Virus record (IMG/VR): IMGVR_UViG_3300031643_000106 | Coordinates: 1 to 64,000 of that record | Length of the DNA: 64,000 nucleotides | From: a virus | Direction: 5' to 3' (one strand) | Shown: positions 42,748 through 50,343 of the stretch, one piece after another | Layout of the letters: each line of letters begins with the position of its first letter | Numbering within the stretch: position 1 is the stretch's first letter | Made by a program: the position numbers and the translations under genes | The notes under the pieces: generated by a model | What the model saw: only the letters and a program-made list of their open reading frames with translations | Told to the model about the DNA's origin: nothing | Database searches by the model: none

Positions 42748-42820
42748 GTAATGAGAAAAAGATAAAACGAAGAACGCGAAACGCGCGATTTATTTTTGGG
42801 CTGATAGGTCTGTGGCTGCT

Positions 42821-42928
42821 GGCAGGTGCGAATTGGAATAACGGGACGAATTCCGGGTCTCAGGCTCGGAATGCGAATAACTACCGTTGGAATACGAATA
42901 CGAATATCGGTAGCCGCTTCACTTCGGA
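42821..42928 (+). repeat. DGR template repeat (TR)
   Basis: This is the donor copy for the VR, 191 bp downstream. It contains 30 adenines, many in AAT/AAC codons in the target's frame, so mutagenesis replaces Asn codons most often. Homology extends weakly leftward to 42815 with one non-A mismatch. The TR would be transcribed, reverse transcribed with errors at A and written into the VR. A CGCG-AAA-CGCG hairpin lies at 42775-42785. Confidence 0.93.
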
Positions 42929-43043
42929 TACAGGACTGTGAGCTAACTCCTGGCTGGACTTATTGGCCTTGTCGAAAGGCAAAATACAAAACGGAGGGGC
43001 TGGAGGGCTAGTAGCGATTGCGAAAGTCATCCAGCCTATTATC

Positions 43044-44054
43044 ATGAAGCGTCATGGAAATTTATACGCCAAAATAGCGAATATTGATAATATTCGTATA
43101 GCATATTTGAAGGCTAGAAAAGGTAAGGGCTGGCAGCGCACTATAAAGCGGTTCGATGTCAACCTAAATGCGAATCTTGAGGCAATATATAGAATGCTTG
43201 CAGACAGAAAATTCAATACATCGCCATATAAAACAAAAATAATAAATGAGCCGAAACGGCGCGAGATATTTATTCTACCATTCGCTCCTGACAGGATTGT
43301 GCAGCACGCATTGATGAACGTCGTTGAGCCGATATGGGAAGGCCTATTTATCCACGATTCTTATGCCTGTAGAGTTGGCAAAGGCATACATGCAGGAAGC
43401 AGGCGCACGATGGAGTTCGTGAGGAGAAACAGATATTGCCTGCAATGCGATGTATCAAAATTCTACCCGTCAATAGACCACGATACCCTATTTTCCATAA
43501 TTCAGAACAAGATAAAGTGTAGCGACACGCTGGCGATGATAAAAAATATTGTTTACAGCACTGAAGGGCCGAGAAATGTTCCCATAGGAAATTATACCAG
43601 CCAGTGGTTTGGCAACCTGTATTTGAACGAGCTTGATAGTTTTGTCAAGCAGAAATGCCAAATCAAGGATTACATTCGATATTGTGATGATTTTCTCCTG
43701 TTCCATGACGATAAGCGGCATTTGCATGAAATTAAAGATGAACTGAAGGCCTTCGTGGATGCAAGGCTCAGTCTGAGGCTAAGGAAAGATAGTATATTCC
43801 CTGTAAGCCAGGGGGTGGACTTTCTTGGATACCGGCATTTTAGAGGATATATCTTGCTGAGGAAAAGCACCGCTAAGCGCGTGATAAAGCGGCTGAGGAA
43901 AATGCCGGAAATGCTTGCATCCGGTAGGCTTTCTAAGGATAGGGCCAGGGCGTCACTTGCATCGACTAGGGGCTGGCTAAGATGGGCAAATGCGCACAAT
44001 CTGTCATTGAGCCTGGAGATGGATAAATTGATGGAGCTGTGCGATGCAGCCTAA
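43044..44054 (+). CDS. DGR reverse transcriptase, 336 aa
   Basis: I chose ATG 43044 because MKRHGNLYAKI is the usual DGR-RT N-terminus, although no ribosome site precedes it; a TTG at 42963 would add 27 residues. Motifs are DVSKFYPSID (D136), IGNYTSQWFGNLYL with the DGR-type SQ at about 186-187 instead of SP, and YCDD at about 213-216, then the thumb with GVDFLGYRHF. It copies the TR RNA with misincorporation at adenines. The end overlaps the next gene. Confidence 0.92.
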   Translation: MKRHGNLYAKIANIDNIRIAYLKARKGKGWQRTIKRFDVNLNANLEAIYRMLADRKFNTSPYKTKIINEPKRREIFILPFAPDRIVQHALMNVVEPIWEGLFIHDSYACRVGKGIHAGSRRTMEFVRRNRYCLQCDVSKFYPSIDHDTLFSIIQNKIKCSDTLAMIKNIVYSTEGPRNVPIGNYTSQWFGNLYLNELDSFVKQKCQIKDYIRYCDDFLLFHDDKRHLHEIKDELKAFVDARLSLRLRKDSIFPVSQGVDFLGYRHFRGYILLRKSTAKRVIKRLRKMPEMLASGRLSKDRARASLASTRGWLRWANAHNLSLSLEMDKLMELCDAA

Positions 44055-44343
44055 GAAATTTGGCGATTTCGCCGACGAACCGCCGTTGCTGGAAGGTGAA
44101 AAACTAAAAATTGAGCAACTTATAAATAAGGAGATATTGGTTTTAGGGTATCGAATTGCTGATAGCAAGTATAACGGCGAAAGTCCAAAGAAATACCTGA
44201 CAATACAATTAAGCATGGAGGACTCCAAACATATTGTTTTCACAGGCTCAAAAGTGCTTCGAGACCAGATAGAGAAATATAGCAAGGAGATACCCTTCTT
44301 TGCTACGATTAAAAAGGTGGATAAATATTACACTTTTACATAA
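44044..44343 (+). CDS. Small protein coupled to the DGR reverse transcriptase, 99 aa
   Basis: ATG overlaps the RT stop by 11 nt, so it is co-translated. The protein has KLKIEQLINKEILVLGYRIA, KYLTIQLSMEDSKHIVFTG and PFFATIKKVDKYYTF, a strand pattern like a small OB-fold or nucleic-acid binding domain. It is not an Avd four-helix bundle by composition. It may be a DGR accessory factor. Confidence 0.6.
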   Translation: MQPKKFGDFADEPPLLEGEKLKIEQLINKEILVLGYRIADSKYNGESPKKYLTIQLSMEDSKHIVFTGSKVLRDQIEKYSKEIPFFATIKKVDKYYTFT

Positions 44344-44354
44344 GGAGATATGCC

Positions 44355-44762
44355 ATGAAGAGATTTCTTTTTATAATTGTGCTTCTGACTATTTGTTTCG
44401 TTTCTTTCCCCGGCGACGCGGCTAACGGCGGCGATAATATATACAGATTCTATATATCCCGCGCCGCTGCGAGGTTGCTGGATAATATTTATGACGGTAT
44501 AGAGTTGGAGGTAACATGTGAAAGAACATCGGTAGATGGAAGGACGGGTGATGCCAAGATAAATTGGTATATTCAGAAAGATGAATTTTCGACATGGCCA
44601 CCAAGTAAGCCAGAACTTAAAACAAAGATATTTGCATACCTGAAAGACAAAATAGGAAACAAGCGGCGCTTGGACAGGATGATTGAGGAGGCCAATAAGC
44701 CTGTAATTAGCCATGAGGATATTCCCGCTCTGCTGAAGTGGGAGTTTACTATTACTCAATAG
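44355..44762 (+). CDS. Exported protein of the DGR cassette, 135 aa
   Basis: ATG follows AAGGAGATATGCC. MKRFLFIIVLLTICFVSFP is a signal peptide, probably cut near GDAA. The mature part is charged (ARLLDNIYDGIELEVTCE, WPPSKPELKTKIFAYLKD). No family is recognised. With 38828 and 39199 it is the third exported protein in this stretch, so it may serve the displayed variable protein or lysis. Confidence 0.6.
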   Translation: MKRFLFIIVLLTICFVSFPGDAANGGDNIYRFYISRAAARLLDNIYDGIELEVTCERTSVDGRTGDAKINWYIQKDEFSTWPPSKPELKTKIFAYLKDKIGNKRRLDRMIEEANKPVISHEDIPALLKWEFTITQ

Positions 44763-44833
44763 CGGCGGCGTCAACAGATACGAAAGCGGCGGGATATTGG
44801 CCGTTATACCCACAACCATTGAATTAGGGGCAT

Positions 44834-44865
44834 TCCCTATAAAAAAACTAAACTTATAGGGGGTG
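44834..44865 (+). promoter_or_regulatory. Hairpin with ribosome site of the next gene
   Basis: CCCTATAA pairs with TTATAGGG across an A-rich loop; the GGG start of the ribosome site of the 44873 gene lies in its right arm, so translation may be controlled by folding. Confidence 0.4.
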
Positions 44866-44872
44866 TCAAGAA

Positions 44873-45259
44873 ATGTCGGAGGCAGAAACAAAACATAAAC
44901 CAGTGGCGGAGGACACATTGAATGGTGATGCTGCTATGCCAGAAGATTACGTTACTAGACAAACATGCACAGCTAATTTCAACAGAGTTATAGAGAAGAT
45001 TAAAGATCTTAAAGACTCGGTAGATAGAAGCTTGGACAAAATGGATGAATTCGAGAAACGTATTAGTAATACCGAAACCGATGTAGCCGTAATCAACAAA
45101 GGGATTAGAAACGGCAAGGAATCAGACGACAAAGAAGCCAAAGGTAAATACGACAGACGCACATTCCAATTTAGTTTATGGCGGATAATATTGATGGTAG
45201 TGGGTATAATACTGGCATCAAATATACCAGATATTATAAAGTATATCGTACGGTTATAG
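44873..45259 (+). CDS. Tail-anchored coiled-coil membrane protein, 128 aa
   Basis: Residues 30-95 are hydrophilic and helical with heptads (VIEKIKDLKDSVDRSLDKMD), and the last 25 residues are a membrane segment (IILMVVGIILASNIPDIIKY) with a short basic end. This layout matches XhlA/holin-associated membrane proteins placed near lysis genes. It could also tether another protein. The stop lies just before the ribosome site of the next gene. Confidence 0.6.
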   Translation: MSEAETKHKPVAEDTLNGDAAMPEDYVTRQTCTANFNRVIEKIKDLKDSVDRSLDKMDEFEKRISNTETDVAVINKGIRNGKESDDKEAKGKYDRRTFQFSLWRIILMVVGIILASNIPDIIKYIVRL

Positions 45260-45267
45260 GAGGATAC

Positions 45268-46098
45268 ATGGGCGAAATCGTTGACAGGAAAAATATATTG
45301 ACTATATCAAAGGCATACAAGGAGACAGGACATCGCTTTGTCACTACCTGCGGGTGCTTTGATATACTACACATAGGCCACAAGAGATTTCTTGAGGCGT
45401 GTGCAGCACAAGGCGATGTGTTGGTTGTATTAGTCAACAGCGATAGGTCAGTCCGTGCGCTGAAGGGCGCAGGTAGACCGTGTGTGCCGGAAGAAGAACG
45501 TGCGGAGATTCTATCCGCCTTTAGTTGTGTTGACTATGTATGTATATATGATGAAGATACGCCTGATGAAATATTAAAGATTATAGACCCCGACGTGCAT
45601 TGCAAAGGCAATGAATACAAGTTGGAGGACGTTGGTGAACGCCATGTAGTTCGTCATGTAGAACTTATCCCCATTGACAAACTTAATTCTACCACAAAGA
45701 TTATCAATCAAATTCTTGTGAACAACGGCACTATTGATGTCGAACAGCTACGCAATTCCCCAGACGTAGTAGTTGACGACAACCACGATTGGGGATTTGA
45801 ACTCCGCCTTATTAACAACGATTTATACACCGGCAAGTTTTTGGTCTACACTAATAACACCCATGCAGGTAGCTGTCATTACCACGCAAAAAAGACAGAG
45901 ACATTCAAGATTATTTCTGGTGAAGTTCTAGTATATAAAGAACCTAATGTTCAGCGAATATTCAAGCACGGAGAGGAAATCTTAATACCGCGTGAGTACC
46001 GCCACCAGATGCGCGCCGTTACTCCCCGCGCTGTCATCATGGAAGTTAGCACCCACCACGACGATAGCGACACCTACAGAGTTGAGTCTATTCTATAG
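45268..46098 (+). CDS. RfaE/HldE-type nucleotidyltransferase fused to a cupin domain, 276 aa
   Basis: I chose ATG 45268 after TAGGAGGATAC; longer versions run into the previous gene. GCFDILHIGH at 29-38 is the HxGH nucleotide-binding motif and LNSTTKIINQI matches the second motif of the ADP-heptose synthase nucleotidyltransferase half. Residues about 180-276 form a cupin (CHYHAKKTETFKIISGEVLV, HQMRAVTP). Cupins of this kind are found in sugar isomerases and epimerases. The separate kinase half is at 50620. This combination is unusual. Confidence 0.8.
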   Translation: MGEIVDRKNILTISKAYKETGHRFVTTCGCFDILHIGHKRFLEACAAQGDVLVVLVNSDRSVRALKGAGRPCVPEEERAEILSAFSCVDYVCIYDEDTPDEILKIIDPDVHCKGNEYKLEDVGERHVVRHVELIPIDKLNSTTKIINQILVNNGTIDVEQLRNSPDVVVDDNHDWGFELRLINNDLYTGKFLVYTNNTHAGSCHYHAKKTETFKIISGEVLVYKEPNVQRIFKHGEEILIPREYRHQMRAVTPRAVIMEVSTHHDDSDTYRVESIL

Positions 46099-46292
46099 CA
46101 CCATCGTCGTAGTTAGGTGGTAAATCGTGCCGTGTTCTTTACCGTCAGTTCTCAGATTGGACATGAGAACTACTCCATAAGCAACAATCCTTCCGTATTT
46201 GACCTGTAAGGCGTTTTCTTTGCACAAAAAACTAAATGCCGAATAAAGTGGCGCAAAAGTTATTTGTTCTTGACCTTGCCCATGTCTCGCCC
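46099..46292. other. Convergent intergenic region
   Basis: Rightward late genes meet leftward genes here. AGTTCTCA (46147-46154) pairs with TGAGAACT (46164-46171) around a 9-nt loop; no T tract is present on either side, so termination may be weak or factor-dependent. No coding frame is supported. Confidence 0.5.
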
Positions 46293-46913
46293 CTACGATT
46301 TTACGCCAGCCCTACCTTCTGCATCGTGTTTGAGAATTATATCCGCCGCAGTAGACAGGTTAGCCGAAATAATCAGCGGTTTGCCAGTGTAATCATGTAT
46401 AGGTCTATCGCCTACATAGATTAAATTGGTGATGTCTGTGCGTTCTCCCGCTTGAATGTCAGTCAACGAGTCTCCTATCATCCAGCACAAACTACGATCT
46501 AGCTGATAACCCATGATTTTTTTCCATAGCATACCGGGCGCAGGCTTGCGACATCCACAATTTATGTCAGGATGATGTGGACAGAACTGATAGTCCTGTA
46601 TCTTTATCTTCTGTTGCTCCAACAGATATACCATAAAACCAAAGGTCACTTCCATCTCGGTCAACGTACAGAATCCACGCCCTATACACGATTGGTTGCT
46701 GACTATAATCAATTTGTAATCTGTTGACTGTAGTTTGTATAACCCCTCGATAGCCTCTGGCAAAAGCACCACGTCTTTAGGGTGCATGGTATATGCTTCT
46801 GGCACATCAGCCTCCAGTGCTACACTACCATCCTTAATAGCTGGAGGCAGGTCTAAAATTACGCCGTTCATATCCAGAAAAATAGCTTTACCTAACTCAA
46901 ACTTTAGTTTCAT
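46293..46913 (-). CDS. GmhB-like HAD phosphatase with altered active site, 206 aa
   Basis: ATG 46913 follows GGAGGTGACGT. SNQSCIGRG (72-80), CPHHPDINCGCRKPAPGM with the zinc ligands C111, H113, C119 and C121, and MIGDSLTDIQAG match D,D-heptose 1,7-bisphosphate phosphatase. The catalytic DxD is D14-M-N16: the second Asp, the usual acid/base, is Asn. It may be slow, altered in specificity, or a binding protein. It fits with the nucleotidyltransferase (45268) and kinase (50620). Confidence 0.75.
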   Translation of the reverse strand: MKLKFELGKAIFLDMNGVILDLPPAIKDGSVALEADVPEAYTMHPKDVVLLPEAIEGLYKLQSTDYKLIIVSNQSCIGRGFCTLTEMEVTFGFMVYLLEQQKIKIQDYQFCPHHPDINCGCRKPAPGMLWKKIMGYQLDRSLCWMIGDSLTDIQAGERTDITNLIYVGDRPIHDYTGKPLIISANLSTAADIILKHDAEGRAGVKS

Positions 46914-46916
46914 ACG

Positions 46917-47111
46917 TCACCTCCTATGTTTGTACTCTTGTATCAGATTGGCTATACTATACGGCATTGTGGGTTGCTCCTCTACATGCTGATTTGGCAA
47001 TGATTCTTTGTATCGCAGCCACCGTGCTACCATTTTAGTAGGATAGCTCATGTGTTTCATGCGGTGATTGTCTCGCCACCTTTGGATTAGCTTCAACCAC
47101 AATTTAGCCAT
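46917..47111 (-). CDS. Hypothetical basic protein, 64 aa
   Basis: ATG 47111 follows AGGAGGTGAC. The protein begins MAKLWLKLIQRWRDNHRM and is rich in Arg, Lys, Trp and His, probably helical. It overlaps the membrane protein gene upstream by 8 nt. No family is recognised. Confidence 0.6.
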   Translation of the reverse strand: MAKLWLKLIQRWRDNHRMKHMSYPTKMVARWLRYKESLPNQHVEEQPTMPYSIANLIQEYKHRR

Positions 47112-47481
47112 GCGTCACCTCCTGTGTTGCATATTTCTTTAGCCTTCGTGTTACAAAATAATTGGTGATTAGACCTCCTGCAAGAAACAAAATAGCAAGC
47201 ATTCCAAATACCCCAACAGATTTCATTTCGCCAATAAAATAACACACTATACTCCCGATCAAAAGTGGCAACCCTATCATGAATAAGACCATGCTTAAAT
47301 CAAGATCATTTTTGGCTAGTACCATTTTCCCTAACGGAACATGAAAAGTTCTGATACGCCACAGAGGGATACGGGATAAAATCCAACAAATAGACAGGTA
47401 TATCCCGCATATCACTAGGATACAGATAATGCCACCAATTACTTTTATTATAATCAACGCACCGCTCAATATATCATCCAT
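47104..47481 (-). CDS. Membrane protein with about four transmembrane helices, 125 aa
   Basis: Hydrophobic segments at about 8-35 (IIIKVIGGIICILVICGIYL), 63-80 (LFMIGLPLLIGSIVCYFIG) and 88-105 (GVFGMLAILFLAGGLITNYF), with a basic tail RRLKKYATQ. Likely in the inner membrane; function unknown. ATG follows GGAGG. Confidence 0.65.
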   Translation of the reverse strand: MDDILSGALIIIKVIGGIICILVICGIYLSICWILSRIPLWRIRTFHVPLGKMVLAKNDLDLSMVLFMIGLPLLIGSIVCYFIGEMKSVGVFGMLAILFLAGGLITNYFVTRRLKKYATQEVTHG

Positions 47482-47491
47482 CTTCCACCTC

Positions 47492-47692
47492 CTAAGTCCA
47501 CATAGTAACCTCGTATTGGTTAGATACGTCTTGTATTTTGCAGAGTCCTTTGTCGAATTCAGAGACGCCTTCCATTATCTGCCATATCGTGCCATCGTGC
47601 TTGACATATAAGTCAAGTATATCTGCCTCTTGCGGTGTCAAGTCACGTCGATACTTGTAGCTAAAGAACGAAGCATTCTTATATGGCTCCAT
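47492..47692 (-). CDS. Hypothetical protein, 66 aa
   Basis: ATG 47692 follows AGGAGGTTAAG. The protein begins MEPYKNASFFSYKYRRDL, contains LTPQEADILDLYVKHDG (helical) and ends in a strand. No family is recognised. Confidence 0.6.
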   Translation of the reverse strand: MEPYKNASFFSYKYRRDLTPQEADILDLYVKHDGTIWQIMEGVSEFDKGLCKIQDVSNQYEVTMWT

Positions 47693-47693
47693 C

Positions 47694-48026
47694 TTAACCT
47701 CCTATGTGTCCAAATGGGTGCGTACCGCCACCTATGTTCTCGAACAAATACAATATGCGCCCATCATTAAAGATAAGATTACAAATATATTCAAGGGAAT
47801 CATCCCCTTGTATGATTTCCCCCATTTGCGCCGTTATAAATTTCCGCATACCAGTGTGTTTATATGGCAAACTCTGATATACTACACCAGTTATGTAAAT
47901 ATCATCACCCGCAACTCTAGCAGAAGTTATCTCTACTCCGCCGCAAGGCATTTCCAACTCAAAGGCTTTTGCGAGTGGACAGCTAAATTCCTCAATGTGC
48001 CTACCTCGCTCTCCCCAAATTCTCAT
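47694..48026 (-). CDS. Hypothetical beta-rich protein, 110 aa
   Basis: ATG 48026 follows GGGGG within a repeated leader motif; upstream in-frame starts lie in the repeat. The protein begins MRIWGERGRHIEEFSCP. Many beta strands and a His-Gly end (GGGTHPFGHIGG) are seen. No family is recognised. Confidence 0.55.
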   Translation of the reverse strand: MRIWGERGRHIEEFSCPLAKAFELEMPCGGVEITSARVAGDDIYITGVVYQSLPYKHTGMRKFITAQMGEIIQGDDSLEYICNLIFNDGRILYLFENIGGGTHPFGHIGG

Positions 48027-48027
48027 C

Positions 48028-48264
48028 TTAACCCCCATTTCTACTGGTAAGCCCACCTAAATTTTCTTTTTTATTTTTTTCAGCTACCGTTTTTGTATCT
48101 CCACTATTATCATGGGTGGGTCTTTGAGTCGTCCAACAATACGTAATACCAAAATGCCAAAAGAAAACTCCGATAACGTGGGCATCTTTCCCGCTACCTA
48201 GATAGCCATAATTACGATATATCTTAAAATCCCTCATAAACACCGATGATATGCGATGACGCAT
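48028..48264 (-). CDS. Hypothetical basic protein, 78 aa
   Basis: ATG 48264 is preceded by GGGGGTGAT from the upstream repeat copy. The protein begins MRHRISSVFMRDFKIY with an aromatic middle (VFFWHFGITYCW) and ends LGGLTSRNGG encoded by the second repeat copy. The downstream repeat provides the ribosome site of the next gene. Confidence 0.5.
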   Translation of the reverse strand: MRHRISSVFMRDFKIYRNYGYLGSGKDAHVIGVFFWHFGITYCWTTQRPTHDNSGDTKTVAEKNKKENLGGLTSRNGG

Positions 48265-48304
48265 AAACAATATAATCACCCCCATTTCTACTGGTAAGCC
48301 CACC
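48032..48304 (-). repeat. Two 26-bp identical repeats carrying ribosome sites
   Basis: The same 26 bp occurs at 48032-48057 and 48279-48304, and a diverged third copy lies immediately beyond (about 48305-48325). In the leftward sense each ends with GGGGG used as Shine-Dalgarno for the genes starting at 48026 and 48264. This looks like a spreading translation-start module. Confidence 0.6.
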
Positions 48305-48346
48305 CTCATATCTACGGGTAAGGTTCGGTCATAGTGTCCAATATGG

Positions 48347-48913
48347 TCACGTACAATTATCATGCAAAAATGAATGACAACGCCCACATAATAATACAAC
48401 ATCACTAAATATATTCTCTTCCCCGTACCTGTCGTAGTGTACATGGTGCAATTCCAAACATTTGTCACATCCACATACATAGCATCTGGGATCATCGTCT
48501 AATAGCATGTGCTTTAATACCACTTGGTGTTTTCTTTCTTTATTGTTTAGCTTCCTTGCAGGTCTTGGGGCGGTGGGGATTAGCATTTTAATAAGCCTTA
48601 GTTGTCCATGTGTTAATGATCCTATCTTCGGACAACTTACATCAACGGCAAGCTTCATCATGGACTTATCACCGCTTGTGTTCCAAACAAAATCCGCACT
48701 ACGCAACTCTCGTATCGCACGAATCGTGCTAGAGTGTGGCAAACATGAGATTGATTCCATTTGGTCATGTGAAATAGTAAAGGTATCGTCATGGCTTGGG
48801 TTCTCCCGATGATATACCCATAGTGAAATCAACAGAACTTTTGCTATGTTGGTAAGTTTGTTATATTTATTTGAGTTAAGTATTTGACATGGGATACAAA
48901 TATTCTCTTCCAT
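48347..48913 (-). CDS. Winged-helix plus HNH endonuclease-like protein, 188 aa
   Basis: Residues 1-85 have a helix-turn-helix pattern (YNKLTNIAKVLLISLWVY, SSTIRAIRELRSADFVW). Residues about 143-186 are a zinc-bound HNH finger: CYVCGC, LELHHVHYDRYG, and CGRCHSFLHD. HNH proteins cut DNA and in phages are often homing enzymes or packaging partners. ATG follows GAGGTGAAG. It is preceded by a structured leader and a promoter at 49038-49067. Confidence 0.7.
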   Translation of the reverse strand: MEENICIPCQILNSNKYNKLTNIAKVLLISLWVYHRENPSHDDTFTISHDQMESISCLPHSSTIRAIRELRSADFVWNTSGDKSMMKLAVDVSCPKIGSLTHGQLRLIKMLIPTAPRPARKLNNKERKHQVVLKHMLLDDDPRCYVCGCDKCLELHHVHYDRYGEENIFSDVVLLCGRCHSFLHDNCT

Positions 48914-48936
48914 TTCTTCACCTCTGGTGTTGTAAG

Positions 48937-48989
48937 GTGGTGATGGTCGCGAACACCATGACTACGGGAATAGCCAACACGACCACCAC
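48937..48989 (-). promoter_or_regulatory. Leader RNA hairpin, copy B
   Basis: In the leftward RNA, GUG-GUGGUCG (48989-48980) pairs with CGACCAU (48949-48943) and CAC (48939-48937), leaving a 3-nt bulge. The same architecture with compensatory base changes is found at 61578-61635 (copy A); copy C is at 54751-54799. It sits between promoter and first gene. Confidence 0.6.
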
Positions 48990-49037
48990 AATAGTTTTAG
49001 TGATGCAGACAGGTCATGACTCCGTGTCTACACTACA

Positions 49038-49067
49038 ATTATACTACACTACCAGAGGTAAAGTAAA
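49038..49067 (-). promoter_or_regulatory. Leftward sigma70-type promoter
   Basis: TTTACT (49067-49062) and TATAAT (49043-49038) with 18 bp between; TG-like extended -10 bases are absent. It drives the HNH gene and the following leftward genes. Confidence 0.55.
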
Positions 49068-49070
49068 GCA

Positions 49071-49205
49071 TTATATCTTGCGTCCACGACCTGTCTTGCT
49101 GGTAGTCTTGCAACCACCACGTCCACGATTCAATCGCTTGCCTCCCCCTGAATCGTCGTGCTTGGGTACACCTTTCTTGGTTTTCTTAGTCTTTCTTCTG
49201 GTCAT
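49071..49205 (-). CDS. Tiny highly basic protein, 44 aa
   Basis: ATG 49205 follows GTAGGAGGGATAGC. The protein begins MTRRKTKKTKKGVPKH and ends TTSKTGRGRKI; over one third is Lys or Arg. It is likely disordered and nucleic-acid binding. It ends just before the promoter at 49067. Confidence 0.65.
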   Translation of the reverse strand: MTRRKTKKTKKGVPKHDDSGGGKRLNRGRGGCKTTSKTGRGRKI

Positions 49206-49253
49206 TGCTATCCCTCCTACGTTGGTTATGACGTACATCATTCGTGGGGTACG

Positions 49254-49466
49254 TTATCCATCCTCTCCTTTTAACTGAGCCAGAGCTTTGACTGAAAACT
49301 CCACCTCCGTAAACACCTTTATTCGCCAATCTCCATGCCGGATAGCTAATTCGCTTACTTGTTCCTCTATTTCTTTCTCAGACGAAGACTCCAGTTCGAG
49401 CCTCCACTCCTTTGCTCCGATACGGTCACCGACATTTCTCATCACGAAATACATTTTATAAGCCAT
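49254..49466 (-). CDS. Hypothetical protein, 70 aa
   Basis: ATG 49466 follows GAGGAGGGGCGGG. The protein begins MAYKMYFVMRNVGDRIG and has charged helix and strand segments. It overlaps the HAD gene upstream by 11 nt. No family is recognised. Confidence 0.6.
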   Translation of the reverse strand: MAYKMYFVMRNVGDRIGAKEWRLELESSSEKEIEEQVSELAIRHGDWRIKVFTEVEFSVKALAQLKGEDG

Positions 49467-50058
49467 CCCGCCCCTCCTCTCTCAGTATTATCTCCACTGC
49501 CTCAAGAAATCCAGACACTTCGTAATCTGCGCTCGTCTTTGGTCTGCGATCCCACGAATGTTTCTTAGCTATCTCAGGATCGCCATTCACCGCTATGTGA
49601 AACTCCGTCTCAGGATACCACAGGTGGATTGTCTTGCACCCCGTAGCTGCGCCTGCCTCGATGTCTGTCGGCAGATCGCCAATCATCCAGTATTCAACCT
49701 CGTCTACCGCCAGCATGTTCTGTATATTTTGTTGCCACTTAATCAACTCGGTCTTTCCAATTACGGCATCGCCAAAGACAACGCCAATATCTACCATGCT
49801 ACTGAGAGCGGCATCAACCCTGTATAGAATTGCGTCATGAATAGCAACAAGCTCCTCTTTGGTTATCACCCCCTTTGGTACACAGTTCTGCGTGGTTACA
49901 CAGAATACAGGAACAGCCGCATCTCTAAGCCGCTTCAATCCCTCAAGTACGCCGGTAAAAAACTGCACCTGATTTGGTGCAGTAATGTACCAATAGCCCT
50001 GATAACCAGTGCGTATCAAGGTGTCGTCTCTGTCTACGAATACAACCTTCTGCTTCAC
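49456..50058 (-). CDS. HAD-superfamily phosphatase, 200 aa
   Basis: GTG 50058 was chosen because AAAGGAGGTG lies 4-5 nt upstream. VVFVDRDDTLI gives an intact DxD (D9, D11), with TTQNC as motif II and YWMIGDLPTDIEAGAATG as motif IV. It resembles the GmhB/histidinol-phosphatase group but lacks the zinc loop. Unlike the protein at 46293, its catalytic aspartates are complete, so it may be the working phosphatase of the sugar pathway. Confidence 0.75.
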   Translation of the reverse strand: MKQKVVFVDRDDTLIRTGYQGYWYITAPNQVQFFTGVLEGLKRLRDAAVPVFCVTTQNCVPKGVITKEELVAIHDAILYRVDAALSSMVDIGVVFGDAVIGKTELIKWQQNIQNMLAVDEVEYWMIGDLPTDIEAGAATGCKTIHLWYPETEFHIAVNGDPEIAKKHSWDRRPKTSADYEVSGFLEAVEIILREEGRDGL

Positions 50059-50071
50059 GTCACACCTCCTT

Positions 50072-50251
50072 TCATGGCAACAAACACAATGCAATGTGGA
50101 CTTTCCCTACGCCGATATGTAATACAGCATAGTGGAGTCTTATCTCGAAGAAAGACTCTCCGTATCCTATCGCCATAGCCAATCTCCAAAAGATAACTTC
50201 CATTGCATTTGTGCCACGATAAGGCGCATATAATCGCCGTAGGCTAATCAT
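50072..50251 (-). CDS. Hypothetical small protein, 59 aa
   Basis: ATG 50251 follows GAGAGGAGGGATAAG, a strong ribosome site. The protein begins MISLRRLYAPYRGTNAM and is hydrophobic in the second half (YAVLHIGVGKVHIALCLLP). It may associate with membrane. No family is recognised. Confidence 0.55.
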   Translation of the reverse strand: MISLRRLYAPYRGTNAMEVIFWRLAMAIGYGESFFEIRLHYAVLHIGVGKVHIALCLLP

Positions 50252-50343
50252 CTTATCCCTCCTCTCATTCCTACATAGCGGTGCGGATTCTTATAATCCT
50301 TGCCACCGCTTTATTTTGAAAATCCCATCTCACACCTCCCTGC

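Noticed and set aside
42696-42941. Protein-coding frame across VR end and TR
   Set aside because: It lies in the DGR template region, lacks a ribosome site and follows from the reading of the repeat; the TR is a non-coding donor.
46099-46292. Leftward small gene in the convergent gap
   Set aside because: All frames are short, lack ribosome sites or contain early stops.
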